64,000 nt of DNA from positions 1,123 through 65,122 of the forward strand of contig QANY01013230.1 of assembly GCA_003255025.1 (NCBI GenBank), written 5' to 3'. Every line of letters starts with the position of its first letter. The stretch's first letter is position 1. The stretch is from Datisca glomerata. Lineage: Eukaryota; Streptophyta; Magnoliopsida; Cucurbitales; Datiscaceae. Positions 12,590 to 23,960 of the stretch are shown here, piece after piece. The notes under the pieces are model-generated. The model was not told the origin of the DNA. It made no database searches and saw only the letters and a program-made list of their open reading frames with translations. Position numbers and translations under genes: made by a program.

Positions 12590-14190
12590 ACTAGCATACC
12601 GTAACTTTCTTCTAGAAGCTCGAATTTCATTCCGTAAATAATTTTAAAAAAAAACTGACTTCCGTAGCTTTGTAGCAGCGTACGATTTATCTCATAAGTT
12701 TAGATGTGTTGGTGAAGCTTAATGAATGAATCTGACAGTTCTATATAGTCTTCTTTCTTGAACATCTTGCACGAGAATTTTCATAACTTTTGATCACGAA
12801 CTCTGAACTAAATTCTGTAAAATTTACCGAGAAGTAGACTTCCGAATCTTTCCAATGATATAAGATTTTCTATCTAGTTGGCTCTCAGTAAATTCAGTTT
12901 AATTTCCGAAGTTGACCATTCTGCTATTCTGCTTTCTCAAACAGTCTTTACGAAAATCGTCATAACTTTTTGTTCTGAGCTCCAAAATCAATATGTGAAT
13001 ACTAGCTGATCCAAGTTTTATAAATGTGATTTATGCTAACACATGTTAAGTATGCTAACACATGTTAAGTATGATCATATGTACTTAAATTTTTGAGATT
13101 ATGCATAAGATAACAAACATTGAATCTGGTTTATATGTAATGGTTTGTACGTCAAATACCATCCTGAAAATATGATCGAGTCTTAAGTTGGCCTAGTTAA
13201 ATACACTATTTTTAGTGTCTCGAGCTAGATGCATGATCTCAAAAAGAAAAGATATTCCAGTTTGATAATATTTAAAAACTCAAATAAATTTAGGCCTGGT
13301 GTAATAAATTATTTACATGATGCTCTATTATGAGATAACGTCATGATAATATTTATTTGGTTGAGCTATCGATGTATGTATACTAGTTGATCTAAGTTTT
13401 CTAAATATGATTTATGCTAACACATGTTAAGCATGATAATATGCATTTCCCAATTGATGCAGTATAATTTTTGAAATGTACTATTCTACGTAATTTTTGT
13501 TTCTAGACAGCATGGATGAAAACTACCATAACTTTTGACTGGGAGCTCCAAATTAAACTCCGTAAAATTTTTCAGACGTTCGTATCTAAGTTGATATAAT
13601 ATTCATCATGTCGTTGGCCTCCAGTCGATACAATATAATTTTTTGAAATTTGTTGTTCTGCATAATCTTCGTTTCTGAATAGCTTGTATGAAAATTACCT
13701 TAACTTTTGCCCCAAAGCTCCAAATTGAGTTCCACAAAATTCTTCAGAAAGTTAATTTTTGTATCTTTAAAATGATGTTTGATTTGCTATATAGTTTTCT
13801 TCTGTTCACTTTAGTTTAAACAATTAATCTAGTTGATATGTAATAGTTTGTACGTCAAAGACCATCCTAGAAAGATGATCGAGCGTTGAGTTGGCCTAGT
13901 TAAATACACTAACTTTAGTGTCTCGAGGTAGATGCATGATCTTAAAAAGAAAAGATATTCTAGTCTGATAATGTTTAAAAACTCAAATCAGTTTAGGTCT
14001 GGTGTAATAAATTATTTATATGATGCTCGATTATGAGATAATGTCATGCTAATGTTTATTTGGTTGAGCTATCAATATGTGTATACTAGCCGATCCAAGT
14101 TTTATAAATGTGATTTATGCTAATATATGTTAAGCATGATCATATGCACTTAAATTTTTGAGATTGTGCATCAGATAATAAATTCATATT
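12590..14190. repeat. nested tandem repeats (about 170-bp and 703-bp periods)
   Basis: Two layers are visible. A block with the word TCATAACTTTTG followed by GAGCTCCAAA and CCGTAAAATTT recurs near 12620, 12780, 12965, 13525 and 13695, about 170 bp apart where contiguous. A second block (TTTGTACGTCAAA to GGTTGAGCTATC, about 250 bp) occurs at about 13139-13385 and 13842-14080, so the composite repeats with a period near 703 bp. A tail block (GATCCAAGTTTTATAAATG to TTTTTGAGATT) is seen at 13010, 13390 and 14090. No coding sequence. It could be the LTR or UTR of a larger retrotransposon with internal repeats. Confidence 0.75.
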
Positions 14191-16689
14191 TTTAATGGAC
14201 AAAAATTTCATATTTAAGAGAAATAAAGTAATTAAAAAGATGAATACTTAACTTTGATTTCACTGTATTTTTTAAATGTCATTTGCAAGTTTTTAATTTC
14301 GCTGGCCGCTCCTCGTCATCCATTTTACCGTTTTCCTTCATGCACCTTCATTCTTGGGTTTGGTTTATGAAATTACTCTGCGAGTCTTCATTTACGTTTC
14401 ATTGCCCGTTCATATCTTATTTTTCTGCACCGTTACATAAAGAAACTGGAAGAGAAAATCATAAAAAGTAAATAGATTAATCTATGTTTCTACTCATCTA
14501 TCATGAAAAATTTATGTTCTTCTATTTTTTTAACCTTTAGATAAGCTTAAATTCAAAACTTGAATTAGAATTTAAAATTCAAAAATTCATTCATCATTGA
14601 ATACATGCATCAAATTAGTTTGAATATGGCTTACCATATTGCAAATTTCACGTTTTCATAATAGGGTCAAGCTATGAATTTTATCAAGATAAATGACCTA
14701 ACATGATAAATGTAATTTCTACAATTACATTAAAATATGATAAATTTAAACATAAAGAGCTAGTTAATTATGCCTTACATAATTAACGTAGAATTAATTT
14801 TTACTAATTTAAAATGCTCGAACAATTGTGTAAATATATTTTTAAAGACATTATATGATATGCTCATGCAACTACTCAAATTTTTCAAGCAACAAAATTT
14901 CTGGAATTTTTTTTATGAGAGCTTTGCAAGCTTATTGATTAAAACGGTTTGTCTATTATTACCAATGAAAAGACTACAAATTTATGTTGCTATTAAATTA
15001 CTTGGGTTAATGAAAGGATATATAACTCCCAAATTATAAATTAAGTTATTTACACGCTTAACTATTATGTTCATTATAAAAGTACTAAGTTGCTTAGTAT
15101 TATCCATATATATGTATTGCCCATTTATTTTTCTTTCAAGCAAAGATTACAGTAAGCCAAGTACATCTATCAAGTGTCATAACTCTCATCAGTAATTGTC
15201 TATCTATATTTACACATCGTAGAATTTGGATAAATATTTTTTAACAATACTATCTTAAAGTTTTTATATTATTCTTAAATTTAAAATTAAACATACAAAG
15301 TATATAAAGAGTTTTTCAATAATTTTGTTCAAATTAGTCGAAAACTACGTGTTTCGTACGAGTAAGCAAATTAAAATATACATAGAATTTAAAATTAATA
15401 AGAATATTAAAATAAATACATCATTTTAGCTTGTTAATAATGTTGTTGAAACTTTACTATATAGAATTACCATTTGAATAATATAGAAAAATATTATTCA
15501 TTATTTTATTTGATTCAATTATATTAAGAGATCTGTTTTCAAAAATATTTATCTCAAATTATTTATATGAATTTTCATGTTCTGATCATATAAAAATATT
15601 ATATAATATTTAATTTTATAATTTTCTAAAGAATAAATTTTCGTTGCCTCAAAAGTAACCTCAAAATCCATCTATATGGATATTTATGTTTTTATTTGCA
15701 TTATGTTACAAATATATTTAATTTTAAAAACAATTATTATTGAATCAAAAATAGGATTCTAATAAATTTATATAAAACGAGGAAATATGTGAAAATCCTA
15801 AATTTTATTATATTTTAAGGAGACATTAAAGGTAAAAAGAAAAATAAAAAATTTCTCCCCTTCAAACCTCTTTTAATATATTAAGATTATCATTAAAGAT
15901 GTTTTCTCATAATTTATTTACTATGTAACATATCAAATGATAAATTATAAGTAAATGATAAATTTCAAATTAACTCGATATTTATTTAACTAATTATTTT
16001 AGGTAACATGGATTATAAATCTATCTTAAAACTTAATTTAAAAAATAATATTAATTTGAGGAGAAAAGTATCGGTACAAAACCTTCGGGAGTCAATGTGA
16101 GGACAAAACTTGTGTATAGATATACATACAATATAGAAATGAAAATGCAATTAGAGCCAGTTATGAGGTTTGGTGTCATTATTCGGGCAAAACCGAAGAA
16201 TTGTAAGGTTTGGTGAAAGTACAAGTTTAAAAATGCATTTATGGAGAATTGGAGTGGGACTAAATTAGGGTGAACCAATGGACATGAGAGAGATAGTGAG
16301 AGAGTTGAGAGAGTGTGTGTGACAGAGTTGAGAGAGAGTGTGTGAGAGAGATGGATGGGCAGATGAAAGGGCATGAGAGGATATAAATAAGACTAATAGA
16401 CTAAGAAAAAAATTATCTAATGTGCACTAAATACATAATGAAAAAAAATCCAACTACATTGAGTACACAATATTATATAACCTAATGTAAGTACACGGAT
16501 AAAACAATTCAAAGCATACTAAATACAAACTAATTTAAAACTGATTTTCTTCTAGTTGATATTTAAAAAATCTTTCCCTCTATTATCAATTATTTAAAAA
16601 CAATTCAATGGTTACATATTTAAATATTGATATCTTTTTTATTACATAAAAATAATATAGTTTTATTATTGATATCTTTTTTATTACTT
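14191..16689. other. AT-rich noncoding stretch with a GA-rich patch
   Basis: About 2.5 kb of AT-rich DNA without recognisable genes. A GA and GTGT-rich microsatellite-like patch lies at about 16283-16360. Open frames crossing it are products of low complexity. Confidence 0.55.
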
Positions 16690-16837
16690 CAACTTTCAAT
16701 ATTTAATGGTTTTGTTAAAATATCTACAAATTGATTTGTAGTGTCTACAAATTCTAGTGAAATATCCTCATTTTACACATGATCTCAAATAAAATGATGT
16801 CTAAGATGTATATGCTTAGTATGAGAATGCAAAATAA
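16690..16837 (-). pseudogene. copia RNase H C-terminal fragment
   Basis: Translated on the minus strand the segment gives TKHIHLRHHFI, then a stop, then DISLEFVDTTNQFVDILTKPLN, the C-terminal signature of the Ty1/copia RNase H domain. Two stop codons interrupt it. No LTR is attached. It ends abruptly at 16837, where plus-strand LINE reverse transcriptase sequence begins at the next base. Confidence 0.85.
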
Positions 16838-19365
16838 GGTATTCGGCAGGGTGACCCTATATCCCCTTATATCTTTGTTATCATCATGGAGGTGCTCACT
16901 GGACTCCTTGGCTTTGCTGCTTCTAACACTAATTTCCAACACCATTGGAGGTGTGAAAAACTCAAGGTGGTCAACCTTTGTTTTGCTGATGACCTCCTTC
17001 TATTTTGTAAGGGTAGAAAGGAATATGTGCATGTCATTAAAGATTGTTTGGAGACTTTTTAGTGCATCTCTGGCCTCCAGCATAATAACTAGAAAAGCCA
17101 ATTTTCCTACCAGGGATACAAAAGGAGGATGCACATGAGATCCTAACAATACTGGATTTCCTTGAGGGGTCAGCTCCACATGAGATACTTGGGGATGCTT
17201 TTGATAACCAACAAATTGTGCAAAGCTGACTGTGACTTTTTGGTAGAAAGGATTACTGACAGAATTAGATCCTGTGACTCCAAGCACCTATCATATGTAG
17301 GGAGACTTTAGCTCATTTGTTCTATGTTGCTTGTTATGTTCCAATTATGGGCTGACCTTTTTATCTTGCCCAAGAAAGTAGTTAAAAGGGTGTAAGACTT
17401 GTTAAGAAATTTTTTGTGGTGTAAGGATGAATCAAAGCATTCTGGGGAAAAGGGTTGTCTGGATTGATATCTCTTGTGAAAAATTCCAAGGGGGTTTGAG
17501 CCTTAGGGATCTGATCCTAGATAATGAGATTTCGGTAGCCAAACAACTATGGTTTTTGGTCTCGATATCAAAGCACTCCCTACAAAAAAATTGGTGCCAA
17601 GTATACCTGATTAGAAAAAGCTCAATTTTTCTTATTCCTATCCCCTCTAATCCATCCTAGGTTTGGAGGAAAATTCTCAAGCTCAGGACCAAATTTTTAC
17701 CCTTTTGTAAGGTAAGCATTGGAAATGGGAGGGATGTAAAGCTGTTGACTGAACCTTGACACCCTCTGGGTGTCTTGTTACCTCGATTTGGACAGGGGCT
17801 CCTATCTGGGACTGACTGGCACTTAGAATCTAGGATTAGTAAAATCCAATGGGTCTGGCCTACTAGAAACACTGGTGAGATCAGAAATACCACTGTCCCA
17901 CCCCCTAAACCTGGATCATCATAACCATGGGCATGGACTGTAAGCCCAAATGGCATATTCTCTTCTAGACACACTTATAAAGCTTTGACACAACCTGTGT
18001 AGAAGGTTAGATGGGCCAAGCTCATTTGGTGCAAGTTTAGTATTTCAATGTGCAATTTTATCTATTGGTTAGCGCTCCTCAACAGGTTAGCTACTAGTGA
18101 TAGGATTGTATAATGGATTAACTCTCCTACTATCCCAAGTTATGCCATGTCTTGTTTTAAACTCCTTATTACACTTCTTACTGATATCTATATAAAATTG
18201 GGGAAGTTTTGATGGTCCTCGAAATCTAATAAATTGGTATTACATGGGCATCTTGGAATAGACTCATTGACCCAAAAATTAATGAGGGTATGGGTTTCAA
18301 GAATTTGAGTTGTTTTAATCTAACATTTCTTACAAAGCAGGGATGGAGGATAGTTTAAAATCCTTCCTCGTTACTAGCTGCTTTTCTTAAAGTAAAATAT
18401 TTCAAATACTCTGATTTTATGGAAGCTAAACTTGGTGGAAGACCTTCTTGGGGTTGGCGCAATCTGTTGGAAGGTAAGAAGACTTACTAAGAGGTTAACG
18501 TTGGAAAATGGGAAATGGAAAGTCTATAAATACATGAAAAGACCCATGGGTGCCCAGACTGATCTCTTTTCGGGTGGTCTCCCCTAGTTGCTCTGATTTA
18601 GAGAGAGTAAATGAACTCCTAGGTTAGTGTGGTCAGGAGTGGAACGTGTACCTCCTAAATAGAGTTTTTCTACCATAAGACGTCAATGCCACTGCCTCAA
18701 TTATTTTTAGTAGGATGGATTATAAAGACAAGAATTTGGCATCGTACTAGATCCGGGTTGTACATAGTTAAATCTGGCTACAAAGTTGCATTTCAAATTT
18801 TTACTAATGGCGACTTTAATCGAACTTGCTTGCGCAAACCTAGTGAGAAGGAGTGCGATAATGAGGTTTGGAAGTCAATTTGGAAGTTGAAAGCTCCCCC
18901 CAAAGATTCGTGATTTCATATGGAGGTGTGCAAAAAATTACATCGCTCTAAAACCTAACCTGAACAAAAAAGGTTTTAATGTAAGCGATCTTTGTAGCTT
19001 ATGTGGGCATCATACATAAACTTTTTCTCATTTGTTCTTTTCATGCCCCTTTGCTAGTGTATTTTGGTTTGGTAGTCCTCTTTCTTTAATTACTCATAAT
19101 ATCCTAGTTTGTGATTTTTTATCGATCTGGATGTTTATGTGGGAGGTTCTCTCTAACAACATTCACCGAGATGAGTCCTTGTCCTGATTTTCTTTTGGTC
19201 TTTGGCATATATGGTAGTGCATGAATGTCGTTTGTTTCCAGAATGCTCAAACTGATCTAGGGGAAGTGATACAACTGACGATTTGTAGGTGGTTGAGTTT
19301 GCAAATGCCAACCTTAATACCTATGTGGAGGTGTCCAATCCTTCTTATTTCATCTTTATCCCTTG
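16838..19365 (+). pseudogene. LINE ORF2 fragment (RT to zinc-binding region)
   Basis: The segment starts inside the reverse transcriptase, at GIRQGDPISPYIFVIIMEVLT (16838 onward), and contains the catalytic FADD at 16982-16993 (LCFADDLLLFCKG). It goes on through the thumb and connection region (WADLFILPKKVVKRV near 17350) to the zf-RVT region (SGYKVAFQIF near 18770, then WKLKAPPK, IWRCAKN, LCSLCGH and FFSCPFASVFWF up to 19070). Frameshifts and stops are frequent. The N-terminal endonuclease and most of the RT are missing, consistent with a 5'-truncated insertion. It belongs to a different L1 subfamily from the LINE at the right edge, judging by wording of the RT. The 3' end is cut by the hAT element at 19370. 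Confidence 0.88.
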
Positions 19366-19385
19366 CCACCAATGTTGTTAAACTC

Positions 19386-19540
19386 GCGATCCAGATCATA
19401 GGATCGACGATACTACGATCCGAAATATACAAAATGATCTAGATCGTTAATAAACTCCTAATTTTACAGGATCGTGGTAGGATCAGACCGGGATCAGTAG
19501 GATCACGATCCGAGTCCGATCCTATACGATCCTCGCATAT
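19386..19540. repeat. subterminal GATCC repeat array of hAT-1
   Basis: GATCC, GGATC and ACGATCC words are crowded here in both orientations, for example CGATCC, AGGATCG, GGGATCAGTAGGATC and CGATCCGAGTCCGATCC. They probably served as transposase binding sites. Confidence 0.7.
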
Positions 19541-20424
19541 TCTTTATATGAGATTTTTTTGTTTATTTCTCATGTTCAAAGCTAGGCAATTAAAAGCCCA
19601 ATACTTCTAAGTCTTCATTGGTCCTTATTCGACCAAATGGTTAGTTGTAATCTTGATAGTTAATACTGCCATGCCCTAATGGTCGACTGTAAAAGTTGAA
19701 GACGAAAAGGAAGAGCACTGAGCACTGAGAAACGTAGAGGGTTTGTTCATCCTTCTTCAATCTGCTCTGTTGGTCGATTGGTAGTTTAAGACGAAGAGGA
19801 AGAGTAGTGTAGGGGTGGGTCAGAGTCATTCTTCAATCTCATTCGCCATTTTTTTCAGATCTCTAAAGTGTAGAGCAGGTGCATGCATGCCTTGGGGATA
19901 ACTTCTAACTTGTAAGTTTCTCTTTTATTCTCTTCGTAATCGTGTAACTTGTAAGCCTCTTTCAGCTCCCTCATTTTGAATTTCATATCAAGACCTCTAG
20001 TTCTCGGTTGGTGAGTTCTGGACCTCTGTTCTTAGTTCTAAGCTTCTAGCTATCTTCATTCTTCAACTGGTTTAGCTGTCTTCACTGGTTCTCGGTTGTC
20101 CCGGTAAGGAATTTCTACTAATTTGATGTTTAGAAGTTCGGAAGTGAAATGTTGAATTGGAAGTATTTCTGAGCAGTTTTATTTGTTTGTTTGGTAATAT
20201 TGCATTTCAAGTCGTGGTTTGTTTGGTAATATCTATCAGTGTATGTATGACATGTTTAGAAGGTCTAAAGTGAAATTATGGTTTATTTGGTAATATTTAT
20301 CTATGTATGTATGATAATTGATATGTTTAGAAGTCCATGAATTCAATATTGTGTTTATAATTTTACATTTTTATTGATAATCATGATTCATGATTGTAAT
20401 GCACATTTTTTTATATTACATGTA

Positions 20425-22440
20425 GAAATGTTTACTAGTGGGACTGGAACTAAGAAAAAAATAAGAAAATTTTCCGTTGGAACTTGGTCAGATTCGGGAC
20501 GAGAACATGGCACTGAAGTCAATAATAACTTGAAGAAGGTGAAGTGTAAATACTTGAGGTTGTTTGTTTTGGTGGAATGTATCGACTTAAACATCATTTA
20601 GCTGGAAATAGAGATAAAGTTGAGGCTTGTCCTAAAGTTCTAGAAGAAGTTAGGAAATTTTTTTTAGCCTTCTAACAACGAGTCACAAGAATCATCCAAA
20701 AAGAGAAAAACATATTGTGATTCAGAGAATGAAGATGATGTGATAATTCAAGAAGTGAGAGATTATAAAGGAAAAGGTACATTGAAGGGGTTTAAGTATG
20801 TACAAAAAATAGTGAATCAAATGTTCAAGAAAGATGAACGTGAGGCTGTCTGTCAAAAAATTGCTAAGTCCTTTTATACTAGTGCTATCCCTTTTAATTG
20901 TGTGAAGAATCTTGAATTCATCCAGATGATTGAAATGATTGGTAAATATGGGATTGGATTGAAGCCACCATCTTATCATGAAATGAGAGTTACATTTTTA
21001 TAGAAAGATGTGGCTAGAACATTAACTTTACTTGATGAGTATATACAGAATGGAGGAAAATTGGTTGTGCAATAATGTATGATGGTAGGACAGATAGAAA
21101 GAAAATATATATTTGTAATTTTTTAGTGAATAGTCCTAAAGGTTCCGTTTTCTTGTGCTCTATTGATACCTCAGATATTTCTAAAATGGCTGATAAAGTT
21201 TTTGAGATGCTTGATGAAATTGTCGAGAAAATTTGTGAGGAAAATGTTGTACAGGTAGTGACTGACAATGCTGCCAACTATAAACTAGCTGGGAAGATGT
21301 TAATGGAGAAGAGGAAAATCTTATTTTGGACTCCTTGTGCTGCTCACTGCATAGATTTGATGCTTGAAGATTTTGAAAAAAAAAACTTAAACTTCATCAG
21401 GTGACAATAGCAAAGGGTAGGAAGATTACTACTTGCATGTATATAAGAACACTACTTCTGGCTTGGTGGAGATAATATACTAAAGGAAGAGATTTGAGGA
21501 GGCCCGCTAGTACTCGATTTGCTATGGCATATTTAACATTGGCATACCTAAATGATCAAAAAGGATCATTGATGACAATGTTTACATCCAATAAATGGAA
21601 GTCAAGTAGATTTGCAGCCATGCAAGAAGGGAAAAAAGTTCAAGTAGATTTACTATCTTGGTTTTGGATAATCGAGGTTTTTGGTAAAATGTGGTTTCTT
21701 GTTTGAAGGGTGCAATGCCTCTTGTCAAGGTTCTTAGGATGGTGGATTCTGATAGGTCACCCCTGATGGGATTTATATATGAAGAAATGGATCGTGTGAA
21801 AACCAATATACAAAATAATTTCAACAATGTACAAAAGAAGTAAACCAATTCATTAATACTTTCATTTACTTATTAATTGCATTCAATTTTTTTTATTAAT
21901 ATGGATTTTTGTTGCTTTGATGTAGTTATAAGCCTATATTGGATATAATTTATCAAAGATGGAAACTCCAGCTTCATAAACCCTTATACGCGACATCATA
22001 TTATGTTAATCCTCATTATCATTAGAGTCTTGAGTTCAAAGTTGATTCATAAGTTAAGAGAGGGCTTTATAATTGTCTTCATAGAATGGTGCCTGATTCT
22101 AATGAAGAGTTACAATTGACATGCAATTTGACTCATTCAAGCATGCGAGAGGGTTATTTGGACTTGAATCGGCGATCCTGACAAGAAGAAAAGAAAAGTT
22201 CAGGTTTATAACTTGTTAGTTATTTCCCTCGATTCTCATTGAGTTTTTGTTCTACTTTTTAAATTTGTTATTCCACTACCTAATCGTGTAATTTATTAAA
22301 TAAAAATAGTTGTTTGGTGGGATTCTTATGGAGATAAATGTCTCAAATTGAAAATATTTGCAATTAGAATATTGAGTTTAACTTGTAGCTCTTGAGGATG
22401 TGAAAGGAATTGGAGTGCATTTGAGATGGTAAAGTACACT
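20425..22440 (+). pseudogene. hAT-1 transposase relic (BED finger, DUF659, C-terminal dimerisation domain)
   Basis: Segments in changing frames follow the order of a DUF659-type hAT transposase. A BED-finger end (GGMYRLKHHLAGNRDKVEACP) lies at about 20570-20625. SFYTSAIPFNCVKNLEFIQMIE and YGIGLKPPSYHEMRV (20868-20995) precede DUF659. DUF659 itself covers 21075-21404, with VTDNAANYKLAGKML and TPCAAHCIDLML. STRFAMAYLTLAYL is at 21509-21551. The C-terminal hATC-like region shows VWWDSYGDKCLKLKIFAIRILS and, after a TGA, GCERNWSAFE near 22390-22425. Frameshifts and stops (for example TAG at 21001) make it inactive. An acidic tail (22740-23070) may be the remaining C-terminus. Confidence 0.87.
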
Positions 22441-23360
22441 TGGTTTTAGTTTACATAGTTATTTCTTGACACTTATTATTTTTCAAGTTACATTAAGTTT
22501 CTAAATTATAAGTCCACTCAAAGAGGAGAAATCCGTTACACCAAAAGAAGATGAATGATTTAGTCTTTGTCATGTACAATTTGAATGTACGAAAGATACA
22601 ATTAAAAAGAGATAGTGCAGCTATGCAAGTTAGTTTTGATGAAGTATCTTCACACAATGAATGGATAATAGAAAAAGAGGATCCAATTCTTCCATAACCA
22701 AGCAAATGGTTGACGCTCTTGATAGAGCTGTTAGAAAAGAAACATGTGACAGTGATGGCAATGAGGAGGAAGATGGCATTGCAAGTGTCATGTGATCATG
22801 TTAGCTTTTTTGAATTTTATTAGCATTTCGTTAGAACTCTATTTAATAAAATATAAAAAATTGTTTTTTATATGTACATTATATATGTGATGAGATATTT
22901 GAAAATGTTGAGAAAGCAAAAGACGTGGAACTTTATGAAGTTAGTGATAGTAATGATCTTGAGAAAGACATTGTTGATTTTTCCATGGAGGATACCGAAG
23001 GAAGCAATCATATTGATGACAATAATGAGGAACTTGGGTGTGAATGACACTAATATTAATGAAGATGAAAACTGATGAATGACTCTATATAATCAAACTT
23101 GACTAGTTATTTACATTTTGATATTGTTGATCGAAAAACTTATAAGTTTGATATCTTGACTATTTTATGACATTATGTATTTGATTTTTAGGCCTTTATA
23201 AAGTAGTGTAAAACTTGTTTTTATGTTGATTTTAGTTAAAAATTAGTTGTTAAACTATTTTGTTGGGATCTTAGCATTTTAATATTTTAATTATTAATAT
23301 ATAGTAGGATCTTACGATTTTCGATCCGATCTAATGATTTAATACATAATGTCATAAATG

Positions 23361-23400
23361 ATTTAATATATATATTAAATTATATATATATATATATATT
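23361..23400. repeat. AT dinucleotide microsatellite
   Basis: An ATATAT run of about 40 bp including TTAAATTATATATATAT. Confidence 0.85.
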
Positions 23401-23960
23401 CACTAATTTTCATAAATATCTTCTCTGAATCAAGATGATAAGATGAATTGATACAATTGATTAAACTCTTAGACTCATGTTTTAGAAGTGATTAATTTAA
23501 GTCATAATTTCATTCCCTACATTTAAAAAAAAACCAACCCTCTGACAGAATAGGCCCAGTGAGCGAAACTCGACCGAGCGTAAGAACCCAATAGGGAGCT
23601 CCGGGGAAAAGACTCACTTCCGCCACCCAAAACCATCTCAACGAAATCACAGGAGGAAAGGAGAAGTAGGCCAACTTTTTTGTTTTTTCAGAAACGAAAG
23701 CGACCATCTTTCCGGTTCATACCCTTATTCTCTTTCAAGGAATCAGAAGCATCCTACTTGGTATTGTTCAGTTCCTCCAGGTAGTAGTTCTTAAGACCTA
23801 AAAGATGCCTGATATCGTTATTTTCTTTCTTCTTTGGCCAAGGAGACGAGTTGGTTTTGTTTTGGTACTACAAAGATTGGTGCTCTTAACTTGTTCGATG
23901 AAATGCATTATTCCGCATCACATATATTATATTTAGGTTCACTTTATACCAGGCACTGTG
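23401..23960 (+). promoter_or_regulatory. upstream region and probable 5' UTR of the UXT gene
   Basis: The stretch changes from AT-rich to mixed composition near 23540. It contains a pyrimidine-rich leader-like part (TTATTTTCTTTCTTC near 23820) before the chosen start codon at 23961. No coding frame in it matches a known protein. No TATA box could be assigned with confidence. Confidence 0.45.

Larger units (their letters stand above)
19370..23345 (+). mobile_element. hAT DNA transposon (hAT-1), 3' end lost
   Basis: The 5' end CAATGTTGTTAAACTCGCGATCC fits terminal repeats of plant hAT elements that start CARTGTTG. Just inside, GATCC or its complement recurs about ten times (19386-19535), a subterminal repeat array of the kind bound by hAT transposases. 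GATCC-like words reappear near 23310-23335, marking the other subterminal region, but no matching terminal repeat or 8-bp target duplication was found, so the right end is probably deleted. The interior carries a decayed transposase. Confidence 0.8.

Noticed and set aside
16051..16374. 107-codon minus-strand open frame
   Set aside because: Half of it is the GA/GTGT-rich patch read as repeated HTLSL; the rest resembles nothing recognised.
20374..20601. Independent small gene upstream of the hAT-1 transposase
   Set aside because: Its C-terminal part is the BED-finger region in a shifted frame; it belongs to the transposase relic.
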